A DNA stretch of 64,000 nucleotides from an uncultured Bacteroidales bacterium (GTDB lineage: Bacteria > Bacteroidota > Bacteroidia > Bacteroidales > P3): positions 1 to 64,000 of the forward strand of contig CAMVMX010000014.1 in NCBI GenBank assembly GCA_947168665.1, read 5' to 3'. Below the pieces are notes generated by a model that saw only the letters and a list, made by a program, of their open reading frames with translations, searched no databases and was not told the DNA's origin. The translations under genes were made by a program, and so were the position numbers. Below are positions 43,565-52,415 of the stretch, piece after piece (position 1 is the first letter of the stretch; every line of letters begins with the position of its first letter).

Positions 43565-44332
43565 ATGGACTTCACTCTAACAAAATACCGTCAACTCCTC
43601 ACCGCTCTCATCCAGAGCAACATCCCCTTTCATTTGCGTCACGACGTCGACCTCCTGCCATCCAACTCACTCCGCACAGCCAAAATCGAAACAAGCCTCA
43701 ACCTCAAAGCCACCTACTACTTCCGCACTGTACCCGAAAGTCTCAATCCCGCCATCGTAAAAGAAATCTCCTCCCTGGGCCACGAAATAGGCTACCACTA
43801 CGAATCACTCACCACCTGCCACGGCAACCTCGAAACCGCCTATCAAGACTTCTGCCGCAACCTACAACACCTCCGCACTCTGGCTCCAATCACATCTATC
43901 TGCATGCACGGCTCCCCCCGCAGCCCCTACGACAGCCGCGACCTCTGGAAACACTTCGACTACCACTCACTCGGCATCACCCACGAGCCATATTTCGACA
44001 CCGACTTCAACACCACACTCTACCTCACCGACACCGGACGGCGCTGGGACGGCTACAACGTCAGCCGCCGCGACAAAATACCCGTCTACCAAGACCAGTG
44101 GACCCGACAAGGACTCACCTTCCACACCACCGACCAACTCATCGCCCAACTCACCGATCCCAGCTCACCCTTGCGCCAGTCTGGCCTCCACCTGCTCATC
44201 ACCACTCACCCACAACGATGGGCACCTCCCGGACCGCACCACCTCAAAGAATACCTCTCACAATCATTCAAAAACATCCTCAAACGGATACTCATACTCC
44301 ATACAGACAAAAAACAGCAATCCCAACAATAA
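43565..44332 (+). CDS. Polysaccharide deacetylase-like protein
   Basis: A 255-residue NodB-like protein. HLRHDVDLLP (near residue 22-31) supplies the acidic metal and base position, GHEIGYHYE (near 72-80) the histidines, and CMHGSPRSPYD the third motif. This is the divergent form frequent beside Bacteroidetes glycan genes. It may act as a deacetylase on the glycan or on its precursor; activity is not proven. It is the last synthesis gene before the export genes. Confidence 0.7.
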   Translation: MDFTLTKYRQLLTALIQSNIPFHLRHDVDLLPSNSLRTAKIETSLNLKATYYFRTVPESLNPAIVKEISSLGHEIGYHYESLTTCHGNLETAYQDFCRNLQHLRTLAPITSICMHGSPRSPYDSRDLWKHFDYHSLGITHEPYFDTDFNTTLYLTDTGRRWDGYNVSRRDKIPVYQDQWTRQGLTFHTTDQLIAQLTDPSSPLRQSGLHLLITTHPQRWAPPGPHHLKEYLSQSFKNILKRILILHTDKKQQSQQ

Positions 44333-44374
44333 AAAAGCATCATCCACGTTAATCCATTCACATTGTTTACACCC

Positions 44375-45160
44375 ATGAAGACAAAACTGAAGATAACATT
44401 TCTTGCCCTCAGTCTGGCTTTCGCTTTCACCTCCTGCGTCACCCCAAGCCAAGTCAACTACCTGCAAGACATGCGCCACGGAAGCCAAATCGAGTTAGAG
44501 AACAAATTCCAGGCACGCATCTGCCCCTATGACGAACTCGACATCTACGTCTACGGGCCTTCTGGCGAGGAAGACCTTGCCAAGCCATTCAACATCAGCA
44601 ACAAAAGCATTGGCACCACTACAGGCACCCAACGGGGATCATACCTCGTCGACGTCAACGGCAACATCCAGTTCCCTGTCCTTGGCGAAATACACGTGTC
44701 GGGCCTCACCCGCCTCGAACTCCAAGACACCATCAAACACCGTCTTGAAAATGGCGGATACCTTACCCAAGCCGTCATTATGGTCCGGTTCGCCAACTTC
44801 AAAATCTTCTTCCTCGGAGCCGAAGGCGGCAAAGCCATCACCATCACCAACGAGCGCTGCACCTTCCTCGAAGCCCTTGCCCTCAGCGGCGACCTCAGCG
44901 TCTACACCAACCGCAACAAAATAGCCATCATGCGCGAAATCGACGGGAAGATGGTCATGCGCTACCTCGACCCCCGCTCCTCCTCCGTCTTCCAAGACCC
45001 CTTCTTCATGCTCCAGCAAAACGACTTCATCATCACCCAAAACTACAACACCTCCACCACCCGCCAGGAGGCCCGCAACTTTGTCGGCATGTGGTCCTCC
45101 ACCGTCATGTCCTCAATCACCCTTGTCCTGACCGTCATCAACCTGATAAACCGAAAATAA
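44375..45160 (+). CDS. wza: Outer membrane polysaccharide export lipoprotein
   Basis: A 261-residue lipoprotein of the polysaccharide export (OPX) family. Lipobox FTSC puts the lipid on Cys21. The Poly_export domain covers about residues 45-130 (DELDIYVYGPSGEED) and an SLBB-like domain follows (IFFLGAEGGKAITI). A C-terminal hydrophobic helix (SSTVMSSITLVLTVINLI) matches the outer-membrane helix of Wza. Start set at 44375; the open frame begins four codons earlier. It precedes wzc by 26 bases. Confidence 0.9.
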   Translation: MKTKLKITFLALSLAFAFTSCVTPSQVNYLQDMRHGSQIELENKFQARICPYDELDIYVYGPSGEEDLAKPFNISNKSIGTTTGTQRGSYLVDVNGNIQFPVLGEIHVSGLTRLELQDTIKHRLENGGYLTQAVIMVRFANFKIFFLGAEGGKAITITNERCTFLEALALSGDLSVYTNRNKIAIMREIDGKMVMRYLDPRSSSVFQDPFFMLQQNDFIITQNYNTSTTRQEARNFVGMWSSTVMSSITLVLTVINLINRK

Positions 45161-45186
45161 AAGCATAATCATACAACACGCATTCC

Positions 45187-47745
45187 ATGGACGACAAAAA
45201 TACCCAAACCACCCAAACCGACCTCTCATTCCTCGACGACAAACAGTCGGTAACATTCCACATCAAGGACATCGTCTTCCTTATTCTGCGAAACATCCAC
45301 TGGCTCCTCCTCTTCGCCATCATAGGAGGCCTTATAGCCAACCTCAATGCACGCAGACAAGTCAAAACATACGCCAGCCACGCCAAGATACTCATCCGCA
45401 GTGGCAACGAACTCGGCATCAGCGACGAAGACACCCGTGAAGCCACCCTCCGCACCTCCCTCGGCCTCCGCTCCTTCTACTCCAGCACCATCAACAACGA
45501 AATCATGATACTCACCTCCAAAACCACCATACGCAAGGTGGTCGAGGACCTGAACCTGCACACATCCTACTCCACCAAAACCAAATACATCCACCGTGAC
45601 AAAGAACTGTACAATACCACCCCCATCGAACTGGCAGTGGCCGACCGGGAAGAAGGCTTCTCATTACCCGCCAAACTCGTAGCCACCATTATCGACAAGA
45701 ACCACGTCCTCCTCCACCGCCCCGGCCACCACTCACTCTACATCCCCCTCGACAAAACCGTCATCACACCCATGGGGCGGCTCACCATCCACAAAACCTG
45801 GGCCTTCCAGGAAGACTTCATCGGGCAAGACATCATCATCCGCAACAGATCCATCGACGCCGTCACCGACTACTACCGCAGCATACTCTCCGTCGAGCGT
45901 GACAGCGAAAAGAACACCATCCTCAACCTCTACATGCGCGACCCCTCGGCCCAGCGCTGCGCCGACTTCATCAACACCCTCATCCGCGTCTACAACGAAG
46001 GAGCCGTCAATGACAAAAAACGAATCATCTCCGACACCTACAACTACATCAACGAGCGCATCAACATCATCAGTGGCGACCTCGACGCACAAGAGTCCGC
46101 CATGGCCAACTACCGCAGCAGCAACGACGTCATCACCTCTGCCACCATCGGCGAGCAATACATCCAGTCCAACTTCCAGTCCAACCAAGAGATAAACCGC
46201 CTGCAATCCGAACTCGAGATGGTACGCATGCTCCTCTCCACAATCCGCTCAAGCGACGGCAGCCACGTCATCCCCATCGGCACCATGACCAACCCCGTCA
46301 TCGTCCAATACCTCAACACCTTCAACCAAAACGCCCAGGCCATCGCCCGCTACAAAGAGATGGGCACCACCAACAACCCCGTGGCCACCAAAACCATCGA
46401 AAGCCAGCAACAACTGCGCCAAGACCTCTCCTCCATGACCGAAGGCTACATGGCCTCGCTCGAACAGCGCATCGTCAACGAGCGCAACATGGCCAATTCC
46501 GCCTCCATCAAAATGCGCTCCGTCCCCCACAAGCAAATCTACCTCGAAGGCCTGGAACGCAACCAGAAAATCAAAGAGCAACTCTACGTCTCGCTCCTCA
46601 CCCGCCGTGAAGAACTCATGATCAGCCAACCCTCACTCGAAGGCAGCGCCAAAGTCATCGACGCCGCACAAGTCAACAACACACCCGTCGCCCCCGACAC
46701 CGAGCGCATGACATTCCTCGGCCTCATCATCGGCCTTCTCGTCCCCATAAGCTTCTACTTCCTGCGCCGACTCTTCGACACCAAAGTCAAATCCTATTCC
46801 GACATCGAATCCGCCACCTCCGTCCCCTTCCTCGGCGAAATCCTCTCGCTCGAGCAATCCAACAAAACCAATGCCAAAGGCAAGAGCAGAAAAGAGAAGA
46901 AAGTCGAACAGGCCATAAGCCAAAAAGACAACGACCGGGAACACGGAACCATTGTCATCAACAATGAAAACGACAGCATAGCCGAATCCTTCCGCCACCT
47001 CCGGGCCAAAATCGAATTCCTCAGCGGAGAACCCGGCCAAGCCAAAGTCCTACTCTTCACATCACTCATGGCCAACTCCGGCAAAACATTCATCACCAGC
47101 AATCTGGCTGCATGCATCGGCCTCACCGACAAAAAAGTCCTCATCATGGACATTGACCTCCGCAAAGGCTCCCTCACCCGTCGCTTCTACAGCAAACACA
47201 AAGACGGCCTGACCACCTACCTCACCGGCAAGAAAGAAAACATCGACGACCTCATCCAGCACGACATCCCGGCTCCCGGCGTCGACGCCATCTTCTCCGG
47301 CCCCATGCCCCCCAACCCCACCGAACTGATCAGCTCGCCCCGTTTCAAAAAACTCTTCGAAACCCTCCGTCCGCGCTACGACTACATCATCATCGACTCC
47401 ACACCCGCCGGCTTAGTCGACACCGACCTCATCAAACACGTTGCCGACCACACCTGCTTCATCATCCGCGCACGCAAGTTCGACAAGCGCATGCTCCTCG
47501 ACATCGAGCGCCTCTACAAAGAAAACGCCTTCCCGAACATGTACACCATACTCAACGACGTCCTATACGAAAAACGAAAAGGCAACGGCTACGGTTACGG
47601 CTATGGCTATGGCTACGGTTATGGCTACGGTTACGGCTATGGCTACGGCTATGGCTACGGTTATGGCAACAATGACTACGACGACCTCGCCGAACCCCGA
47701 AGCAAAAAGGACTCCATCCTGAACTTCTTCAGATTCAAAAAATAG
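45187..47745 (+). CDS. wzc: Wzc-type tyrosine kinase / chain length regulator with Gly-Tyr tail
   Basis: An 852-residue inner-membrane protein. A Wzz domain lies between two transmembrane helices (about 28-53 and 510-533), with a coiled-coil region rich in Gln/Ser/Glu between. The cytoplasmic BY-kinase follows: Walker A MANSGKTF (Lys633), A' motif LIMDIDLRKG (near 651-660) and Walker B IIIDSTPA (near 733-740). The Tyr cluster that the kinase phosphorylates is a run of 13 Gly-Tyr pairs (about residues 801-826), encoded by a hexanucleotide repeat, plus one more Tyr. Phosphorylation state would control polymer length and export with Wza. Confidence 0.93.
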   Translation: MDDKNTQTTQTDLSFLDDKQSVTFHIKDIVFLILRNIHWLLLFAIIGGLIANLNARRQVKTYASHAKILIRSGNELGISDEDTREATLRTSLGLRSFYSSTINNEIMILTSKTTIRKVVEDLNLHTSYSTKTKYIHRDKELYNTTPIELAVADREEGFSLPAKLVATIIDKNHVLLHRPGHHSLYIPLDKTVITPMGRLTIHKTWAFQEDFIGQDIIIRNRSIDAVTDYYRSILSVERDSEKNTILNLYMRDPSAQRCADFINTLIRVYNEGAVNDKKRIISDTYNYINERINIISGDLDAQESAMANYRSSNDVITSATIGEQYIQSNFQSNQEINRLQSELEMVRMLLSTIRSSDGSHVIPIGTMTNPVIVQYLNTFNQNAQAIARYKEMGTTNNPVATKTIESQQQLRQDLSSMTEGYMASLEQRIVNERNMANSASIKMRSVPHKQIYLEGLERNQKIKEQLYVSLLTRREELMISQPSLEGSAKVIDAAQVNNTPVAPDTERMTFLGLIIGLLVPISFYFLRRLFDTKVKSYSDIESATSVPFLGEILSLEQSNKTNAKGKSRKEKKVEQAISQKDNDREHGTIVINNENDSIAESFRHLRAKIEFLSGEPGQAKVLLFTSLMANSGKTFITSNLAACIGLTDKKVLIMDIDLRKGSLTRRFYSKHKDGLTTYLTGKKENIDDLIQHDIPAPGVDAIFSGPMPPNPTELISSPRFKKLFETLRPRYDYIIIDSTPAGLVDTDLIKHVADHTCFIIRARKFDKRMLLDIERLYKENAFPNMYTILNDVLYEKRKGNGYGYGYGYGYGYGYGYGYGYGYGYGYGNNDYDDLAEPRSKKDSILNFFRFKK
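47587..47664 (+). repeat. Hexanucleotide repeat coding (Gly-Tyr)13
   Basis: Thirteen units of GGY-TAY. Codons alternate between ggc/ggt and tac/tat, so the repeat is not perfectly uniform at the DNA level, which would slow but not prevent slippage. Loss or gain of a unit keeps the reading frame and changes the number of phosphorylatable Tyr. Confidence 0.9.
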
Positions 47746-47757
47746 CCCCAAGCCCAA

Positions 47758-48882
47758 GTGGAAAAGCACCGCGACATAACCGTCACCTCCCCCCTGCTTC
47801 CCGACCCCGACGAACTCGGCCGGCTGATGAAAGACATCTGGTCCAGCCGGTGGATAACCAACAACGGCCAATTCCACCAACAACTCGAAACCGCCCTCTG
47901 CCAATACCTCAAAGTCCCCTACATCAGCCTCTTCACCAACGGCACACTCCCCCTCCTCACCGCCCTGCAGGCCCTGCGCATCAGCGGCGAAGTCATCACC
48001 ACCCCCTACAGCTTCGTAGCCACCACCCACTGCATTTGGTGGAACGGCCTCCGGCCCGTCTTCGTCGACATCGACCCCGCAAACTGCGGCCTCGACCCCG
48101 ACAAAATCGAAGCCGCCATCACCCCCCGCACCACCGCCATCCTGCCCGTCCACTGCTACGGCAAACCCTGCGACGGCGCACGCATACAGCAAATAGCCGA
48201 CAAATACGGCCTCAAAGTCATCTACGACGCCGCCCACGCCTTCGGCGTAGAATCCGGCGGACAATCCATCCTCAACTGGGGCGACATGTCCACCCTCAGC
48301 TTCCACGCCACCAAAGTCTTCAACACCGCCGAAGGCGGCGCCCTCGTCATCCACGACGAAGCCACCAAACGGCGCATCGACTACCTCAAAAATTTCGGTT
48401 TCGAAAGCGAAACCGAAGTCGTGGCCCCCGGCATCAACGGCAAGATGGACGAAGTCCGTGCCGCCATAGGCCTCCTCAACCTCAAGCAAGTCGACCGCGC
48501 CATCGCCGCCCGCCACCAGGCCGCGCTCCGCTACCGCGAAGCCCTGCGGTCCGTGCCCGGCATCCGCTTCTTCGACGACATGCCCGGCGTCAAGCACAAC
48601 TACAGCTACTTCCCCATCTTCGTCAACGCCGACCAATACGGCCTCAGCCGCGACCAGCTCTACAGCCGCCTCCTCAGCCACGGCATCTACGGCCGGCGCT
48701 ACTTCTATCCCCTCATCAGCACCTTCAGCACCTACCGCGCACTCCCCAGCGCCGCGCCGGACAACCTGCCCAACGCCACGCGCATAGCCAACGAGGTCAT
48801 CTGCCTGCCGATGCACCACCTCCTCACCCCCGCCGACCTCGACCGCATCATCGACATCGTGGCCAACCCCGACAAAGCATAA
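47758..48882 (+). CDS. DegT/DnrJ/EryC1/StrS-family sugar aminotransferase
   Basis: A 374-residue PLP-dependent aminotransferase for nucleotide keto-sugars. Visible: PYISLFTNGTLPLLTALQAL (cofactor-phosphate site), VIYDAAHAFGVE (the Asp that binds the pyridine nitrogen) and SFHATKVFNTAEGGAL with the Schiff-base Lys. Start is GTG at 47758, 12 bases after the wzc stop. It would form an amino-deoxy sugar, perhaps the one acylated by the upstream module. It is the last gene of the locus and is followed by a strong terminator. Confidence 0.92.
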   Translation: MEKHRDITVTSPLLPDPDELGRLMKDIWSSRWITNNGQFHQQLETALCQYLKVPYISLFTNGTLPLLTALQALRISGEVITTPYSFVATTHCIWWNGLRPVFVDIDPANCGLDPDKIEAAITPRTTAILPVHCYGKPCDGARIQQIADKYGLKVIYDAAHAFGVESGGQSILNWGDMSTLSFHATKVFNTAEGGALVIHDEATKRRIDYLKNFGFESETEVVAPGINGKMDEVRAAIGLLNLKQVDRAIAARHQAALRYREALRSVPGIRFFDDMPGVKHNYSYFPIFVNADQYGLSRDQLYSRLLSHGIYGRRYFYPLISTFSTYRALPSAAPDNLPNATRIANEVICLPMHHLLTPADLDRIIDIVANPDKA

Positions 48883-48908
48883 CAGACAACCCATTCCCCT
48901 CAACCCTA

Positions 48909-48942
48909 CCGCTCCTTTCCCCGGAAAGCGAGCGGTTTTTTT
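48909..48942 (+). terminator. Strong intrinsic terminator of the polysaccharide locus
   Basis: CCGCTC-CTTTCC (48909-48920) pairs with GGAAAG-C-GAGCGG (48923-48935) with one unpaired base, followed by seven T. It is 27 bases after the aminotransferase stop. Confidence 0.9.
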
Positions 48943-49161
48943 ATCCTCCGCCACAGCCCCGCTCCCCCGCTCCCCCTCCGTCCCCTCCGCCCTGCAGCGA
49001 CTCCATCTGAACCGCCGCGAGAAGTCGAAATGGCATTTACGTGTGGAACAGAAAGTGCCAGACGAGCGAACCTGGAGCGAACCCGGCCGCAAAGCCCGCG
49101 CGCACGGGGCGCGGCGACGGGCGGCGATGTACTTTTTTTTCGCCCAACCAGAAAAAAACTG

Positions 49162-49169
49162 TACCTTTG
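49162..49169 (+). promoter_or_regulatory. rex promoter element
   Basis: TACCTTTG, a perfect -7 match, 27 bases before the ATG at 49196. T-rich sequence (49134-49140) lies at the -33 distance. The 190 bases before it show no gene. Confidence 0.6.
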
Positions 49170-49195
49170 CATCCTGAATACAGAGACTTGCGACA

Positions 49196-49834
49196 ATGAA
49201 AGACAAGCAGAACTCACTGATTATCTTGAAATCGACCTTGAGCCGACTGCCCTCCTACTATTGCCTCATCGAAAACCGCCAGGCATTGGGCGAGGAGTAT
49301 ATCTCCGCCACCACCATAGCCGAGAGCCTCTCCATCAATCCCGTCCAGGTGCGCAAGGATCTGGCCAGCATCTGCTCCGAACCCGGCCGCCCAAAGCTGG
49401 GGTTCAAAATTGACACACTTCTGTCCGACCTGAAAATATACCTGGGCTACGACCATTACGACGAGGCCGTCCTTGTGGGGGTCGGCGCTCTGGGGCATGT
49501 GCTGATGCAATATACCGGCTTTGCCAACTACGGCTTGGGCATTGTGGCGGGGTTCGACAAGGTGGTCCGCGAAAAAAAGATAGCCGACAAACCCGTGCTG
49601 TCCATCTCGAAGCTGGTGTCATTCCTGCGCCGGACCCACATCAAGATAGGCATCATAGCTGTGCCGGCCTCCGAAGCCCAAGGGGTGGCCGACCTGCTGG
49701 TTACAGGCGGCATAAAAGCCATCTGGAACTTCGCCCCGGCCACCATCAGTCTGCCCGAGACCATTCTGGTCAAAAATGAGAACCTTGCCGCCTCGCTCGC
49801 CGCCTTGACTGCCGAGCTGCTGCGCCGCGGTTAG
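49196..49834 (+). CDS. rex: Redox-sensing transcriptional repressor Rex
   Basis: A 212-residue Rex protein: an N-terminal winged-helix DNA-binding domain (residues 1-80, with SLSINPVQVRKDLA as recognition helix region) and a Rossmann NAD(H)-binding domain (AVLVGVGALGHVLMQY near 90-105, then FDKVVREKKIADKPV). Rex releases DNA when the NADH/NAD ratio rises and typically controls fermentation and hydrogenase genes. Here it lies 550 bases upstream of a hydrogenase operon on the same strand, a natural target. Confidence 0.95.
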   Translation: MKDKQNSLIILKSTLSRLPSYYCLIENRQALGEEYISATTIAESLSINPVQVRKDLASICSEPGRPKLGFKIDTLLSDLKIYLGYDHYDEAVLVGVGALGHVLMQYTGFANYGLGIVAGFDKVVREKKIADKPVLSISKLVSFLRRTHIKIGIIAVPASEAQGVADLLVTGGIKAIWNFAPATISLPETILVKNENLAASLAALTAELLRRG

Positions 49835-49969
49835 CGTGACCCGCCGCCGCCGGGACGCGGCCCCGCATTCCCCTTCCTCACCATCAAGTTTGAATCCGGC
49901 CTTCGACATGTCTCATTGTACTGGAAGAAGTGTCTTTCGGGCAATATATTCGATAAAAAATGATTGATT

Positions 49970-49998
49970 ATTGAAAAAATATTTTCTTGGTTTTCAAT
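49970..49998. promoter_or_regulatory. Palindromic operator candidate upstream of the hydrogenase promoter
   Basis: ATTGAAAA (49970-49977) and TTTTCAAT (49991-49998) form a perfect inverted repeat with a 13-base spacer. It ends 27 bases before the -33 element, where an activator could bind. It differs from the usual Rex operator (two TTG-type half sites with a short spacer), so the protein that binds it is unknown. Confidence 0.35.
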
Positions 49999-50025
49999 AT
50001 AATAGGATGAATTCAGAAAGTTTTA

Positions 50026-50056
50026 TTTGGTATATTGTGTTTATTTTGTAATTTTG
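50026..50056 (+). promoter_or_regulatory. Promoter of the hydrogenase operon
   Basis: TTTG (50026-50029), 19 bases, TAATTTTG (50049-50056): a full Bacteroidetes promoter. Transcription would start near 50063, giving a leader of about 320 bases before the first gene. Confidence 0.75.
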
Positions 50057-50383
50057 CAATCCGAAAAGAGAGAAGAGGTCATTGACAAGTGTCTATCACA
50101 GAGAAGGTAACGTCCACTTTTACGGCTGCAAAAATACAGAAAAAACAGGATAAACGGAGCCAAAACGCCTTTATAAGTTTCGCGGCTATCGTTTTCATCG
50201 CTCTTCGTTGCGAAAGAGGCTCTTCCCAACGCCGATGTACGCCAGGGAAACACTCCGCCACTACCGACTGCCCGAACTACGCCACCCCACCGGAAAGCCC
50301 TCCGCCCTGACTGACACTATCGGCACGACAATTGACTCCAGCCCATACGGCTGGGGTTTAAACATATATAAAAAAACAACAAT

Positions 50384-50683
50384 ATGACTATCAAAGTTTG
50401 TGTTGGCAGTTCATGCCACTTGAAAGGATCATACGATGTCATCGAGGCTTTCAAAGAGGTGCTGAAGAAGTACGATGTGGAAGACCTGATTGACCTGCAG
50501 GCAAGCTTTTGCCTGGGACACTGCGCCAAGGGGGTGACAGTGCTGTGCGAGGGGAGCGAACCCGCCGCCAGAGGGCCTCAGACCGAGGTCTGCGACGAGG
50601 GGTTTATCCTTCATGGGGTCAACGCCCAGAATGCCGAGGAATTATTTGCTACAGAAATCTACCCTAAACTAAATCTGAATTAG
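50384..50683 (+). CDS. Thioredoxin-like [2Fe-2S] ferredoxin domain protein
   Basis: A 99-residue protein of the NuoE/HndA thioredoxin-like ferredoxin fold. Its four Cys ligands are in CVGSSCHLKGS and SFCLGHCAKGV. Proteins of this size beside [FeFe] hydrogenases pass electrons or form part of the sensory module. It begins the operon; the hydrogenase-like gene follows after 13 bases. Confidence 0.88.
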   Translation: MTIKVCVGSSCHLKGSYDVIEAFKEVLKKYDVEDLIDLQASFCLGHCAKGVTVLCEGSEPAARGPQTEVCDEGFILHGVNAQNAEELFATEIYPKLNLN

Positions 50684-50696
50684 ACGAAAATAAGAG

Positions 50697-52415
50697 ATGT
50701 CAGAATATCTTGAATTTAAGACGGTACAATGCAAAGATTGTTACCGTTGTGTACGAGAATGCCCTGTCAAGGCCATCGAAGTAAAGAATCATCACGCCCA
50801 AATCATTGAGGAACACTGCATTCTGTGTGGACACTGCACTATGGTTTGCCCGCAGAACGCCAAAATAGTGCACAGCGAGCTGCCCGCAGTGCGACAGCTG
50901 CTGGCTTCGGGCCAGAAGGTGGCCGCCTCGGTGGCGCCCTCGTTCATCAGCAGCCTTCGGCTGGAGGACTTCTCCACACTCCGCATCGCGCTGGCCAAGC
51001 TGGGATTCTCGATAGTGGAAGAGACCGCCATCGGAGCCCAGGCCGTAGTGGAGGAATACAAACGGGTGCTGGCCAAGGGCGAGATGCGCAACTTCATCAC
51101 TTCGGCCTGCCCCGCCGCCTGCCGGCTGATACAAATGTACTACCCCAAAGCCCTCCCCTATCTGGCTCCTGTCGACTCGCCCATGGTGGCCCACGCCAAG
51201 ATGCTCCGCCGCAACGACCCCAACCTGAAGGTGGTGTTCATCGGCCCCTGCATCGCCAAAAAGCGCGAGGCCGACGAGCATGGCATCGACGCTGTGATGA
51301 CTTTCGAGGAGCTGAACTCGCTGTTTGAAGAGAACGGCATCGACCTGCACAGCATCAACCACCTTTCCATCGACTCTGAGATGGCTCCCGCCAACCGGGC
51401 CAAGGCTTTCCCGGTGACGAGGGGCATTATCCGCTCATTCGACGCCCTGCCCGAGGGCTACCGCTATATGGCTGTGGACGGGGCTGCCCGACTGGCCGAA
51501 GTGCTGGAGAATATCGAAAATCTGGACCATGTGTTCATCGAGATGAACGTGTGTCCCGGTGGTTGCGTGGCAGGGCCTTGCTCCATTAAGCATGAGGGCG
51601 GTGTGCTGAAGGCCGAAAGCGACATTACTGCATACGTGGAGCACGAAATGGCCATCCGCCGCCACGCTCCCGCACCGGAAGCAGGGGTGTCGCTCAGCAT
51701 GGCCTACCCCCGGCTGCGCTCGCACAGCCGACCCGCCAGCGAGAAAGAGATTGAAGAGGTGCTACACCGCACGGGCAAGTTTTCCAAACAGGATGAGCTG
51801 AACTGCGGAGCCTGCGGCTACACCTCCTGTCGCGAGAAGGCTTGGGCAGTGGTGAACGGCTATGCCGACATCGACATCTGTCTCCCATACATGCGCAAAC
51901 GGGCTGAGAGCCTGGCAGTGGAGATTGTGCGCAACTCGCCCGAAGGTGTCATCCTGGTAGATTCGGACATGAACATCGTTGACTGCAATGCCACGGCCAT
52001 GAAGATGCTGGGCATGACTGGCAGTCCCGAAAGCCACGTGGGCAGGCCTGTGGCCGACTTCTTCCCCCCGATTGAGTTTTACAATGCCTACACTAACAAG
52101 CAGCGCATTGAGAACAAATGTCTGCACATCGGCTCCACAAACCGCTATGTGAGCCTGACGGTCAGCCTGCTGAGCGAGCAGAATCTACTGTTCGGCCTAA
52201 TGAAGGACATTTCAGACGAGGTGAATTACGACAAGAAGCTGGACAAAGTGAAATTGGAAACCATCAGCACCACCGACGAGTTGATCATGAAACAAATGCG
52301 CGTGGCGCAGGAGATAGCATCGCTGCTGGGCGAAACGACGGCCGAGACCAAGGTGGCTTTGCTGAATCTGAAGAAGATGCTGCACGACTCGGTGGCCATG
52401 GAGGAGAATGAGTGA
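50697..52415 (+). CDS. Sensory-type [FeFe] hydrogenase with PAS domain
   Basis: A 572-residue protein. Two [4Fe-4S] ferredoxin motifs lie near the N terminus (CKDCYRCVRECP, CILCGHCTMVCP), then a hydrogenase H domain: L1 is TSACPAAC (135-142), L2 is GPCIAKK (near 183) and L3 is MNVCPGGCVAGPC (near 283). The proton-transfer Cys of L1 is Ala, a feature described for putative sensory (group C, HydS) enzymes. A further Fe-S motif CGACGYTSC and a PAS domain (about 405-500) follow, then a helical end. This build fits a hydrogen or redox sensor rather than a bulk catalyst. Its stop overlaps the phosphatase start by one base (TGATG). Confidence 0.92.
   Translation: MSEYLEFKTVQCKDCYRCVRECPVKAIEVKNHHAQIIEEHCILCGHCTMVCPQNAKIVHSELPAVRQLLASGQKVAASVAPSFISSLRLEDFSTLRIALAKLGFSIVEETAIGAQAVVEEYKRVLAKGEMRNFITSACPAACRLIQMYYPKALPYLAPVDSPMVAHAKMLRRNDPNLKVVFIGPCIAKKREADEHGIDAVMTFEELNSLFEENGIDLHSINHLSIDSEMAPANRAKAFPVTRGIIRSFDALPEGYRYMAVDGAARLAEVLENIENLDHVFIEMNVCPGGCVAGPCSIKHEGGVLKAESDITAYVEHEMAIRRHAPAPEAGVSLSMAYPRLRSHSRPASEKEIEEVLHRTGKFSKQDELNCGACGYTSCREKAWAVVNGYADIDICLPYMRKRAESLAVEIVRNSPEGVILVDSDMNIVDCNATAMKMLGMTGSPESHVGRPVADFFPPIEFYNAYTNKQRIENKCLHIGSTNRYVSLTVSLLSEQNLLFGLMKDISDEVNYDKKLDKVKLETISTTDELIMKQMRVAQEIASLLGETTAETKVALLNLKKMLHDSVAMEENE

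Larger units (their letters stand above)
49835..50383. other. Intergenic region and long leader of the hydrogenase operon
   Basis: About 550 bases without a supported gene. It holds a palindrome (49970-49998), a full promoter (50026-50056) and a leader of roughly 320 bases that contains a CCAGCC/GGCTGG hairpin at 50338-50354. A 70-codon open frame inside the leader looks accidental. The leader length suggests RNA-level control, but no known riboswitch was recognised. Confidence 0.5.

Noticed and set aside
47563..49206. A 547-codon minus-strand frame opposite the Gly-Tyr tail and the aminotransferase
   Set aside because: Val/Gly/Asp-rich low-complexity shadow of strongly C-ending codons on the plus strand; it also runs through the terminator at 48909.
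50089..50310. A 73-codon frame in the hydrogenase leader
   Set aside because: No family, no ATG start and no codon bias; more likely untranslated leader.
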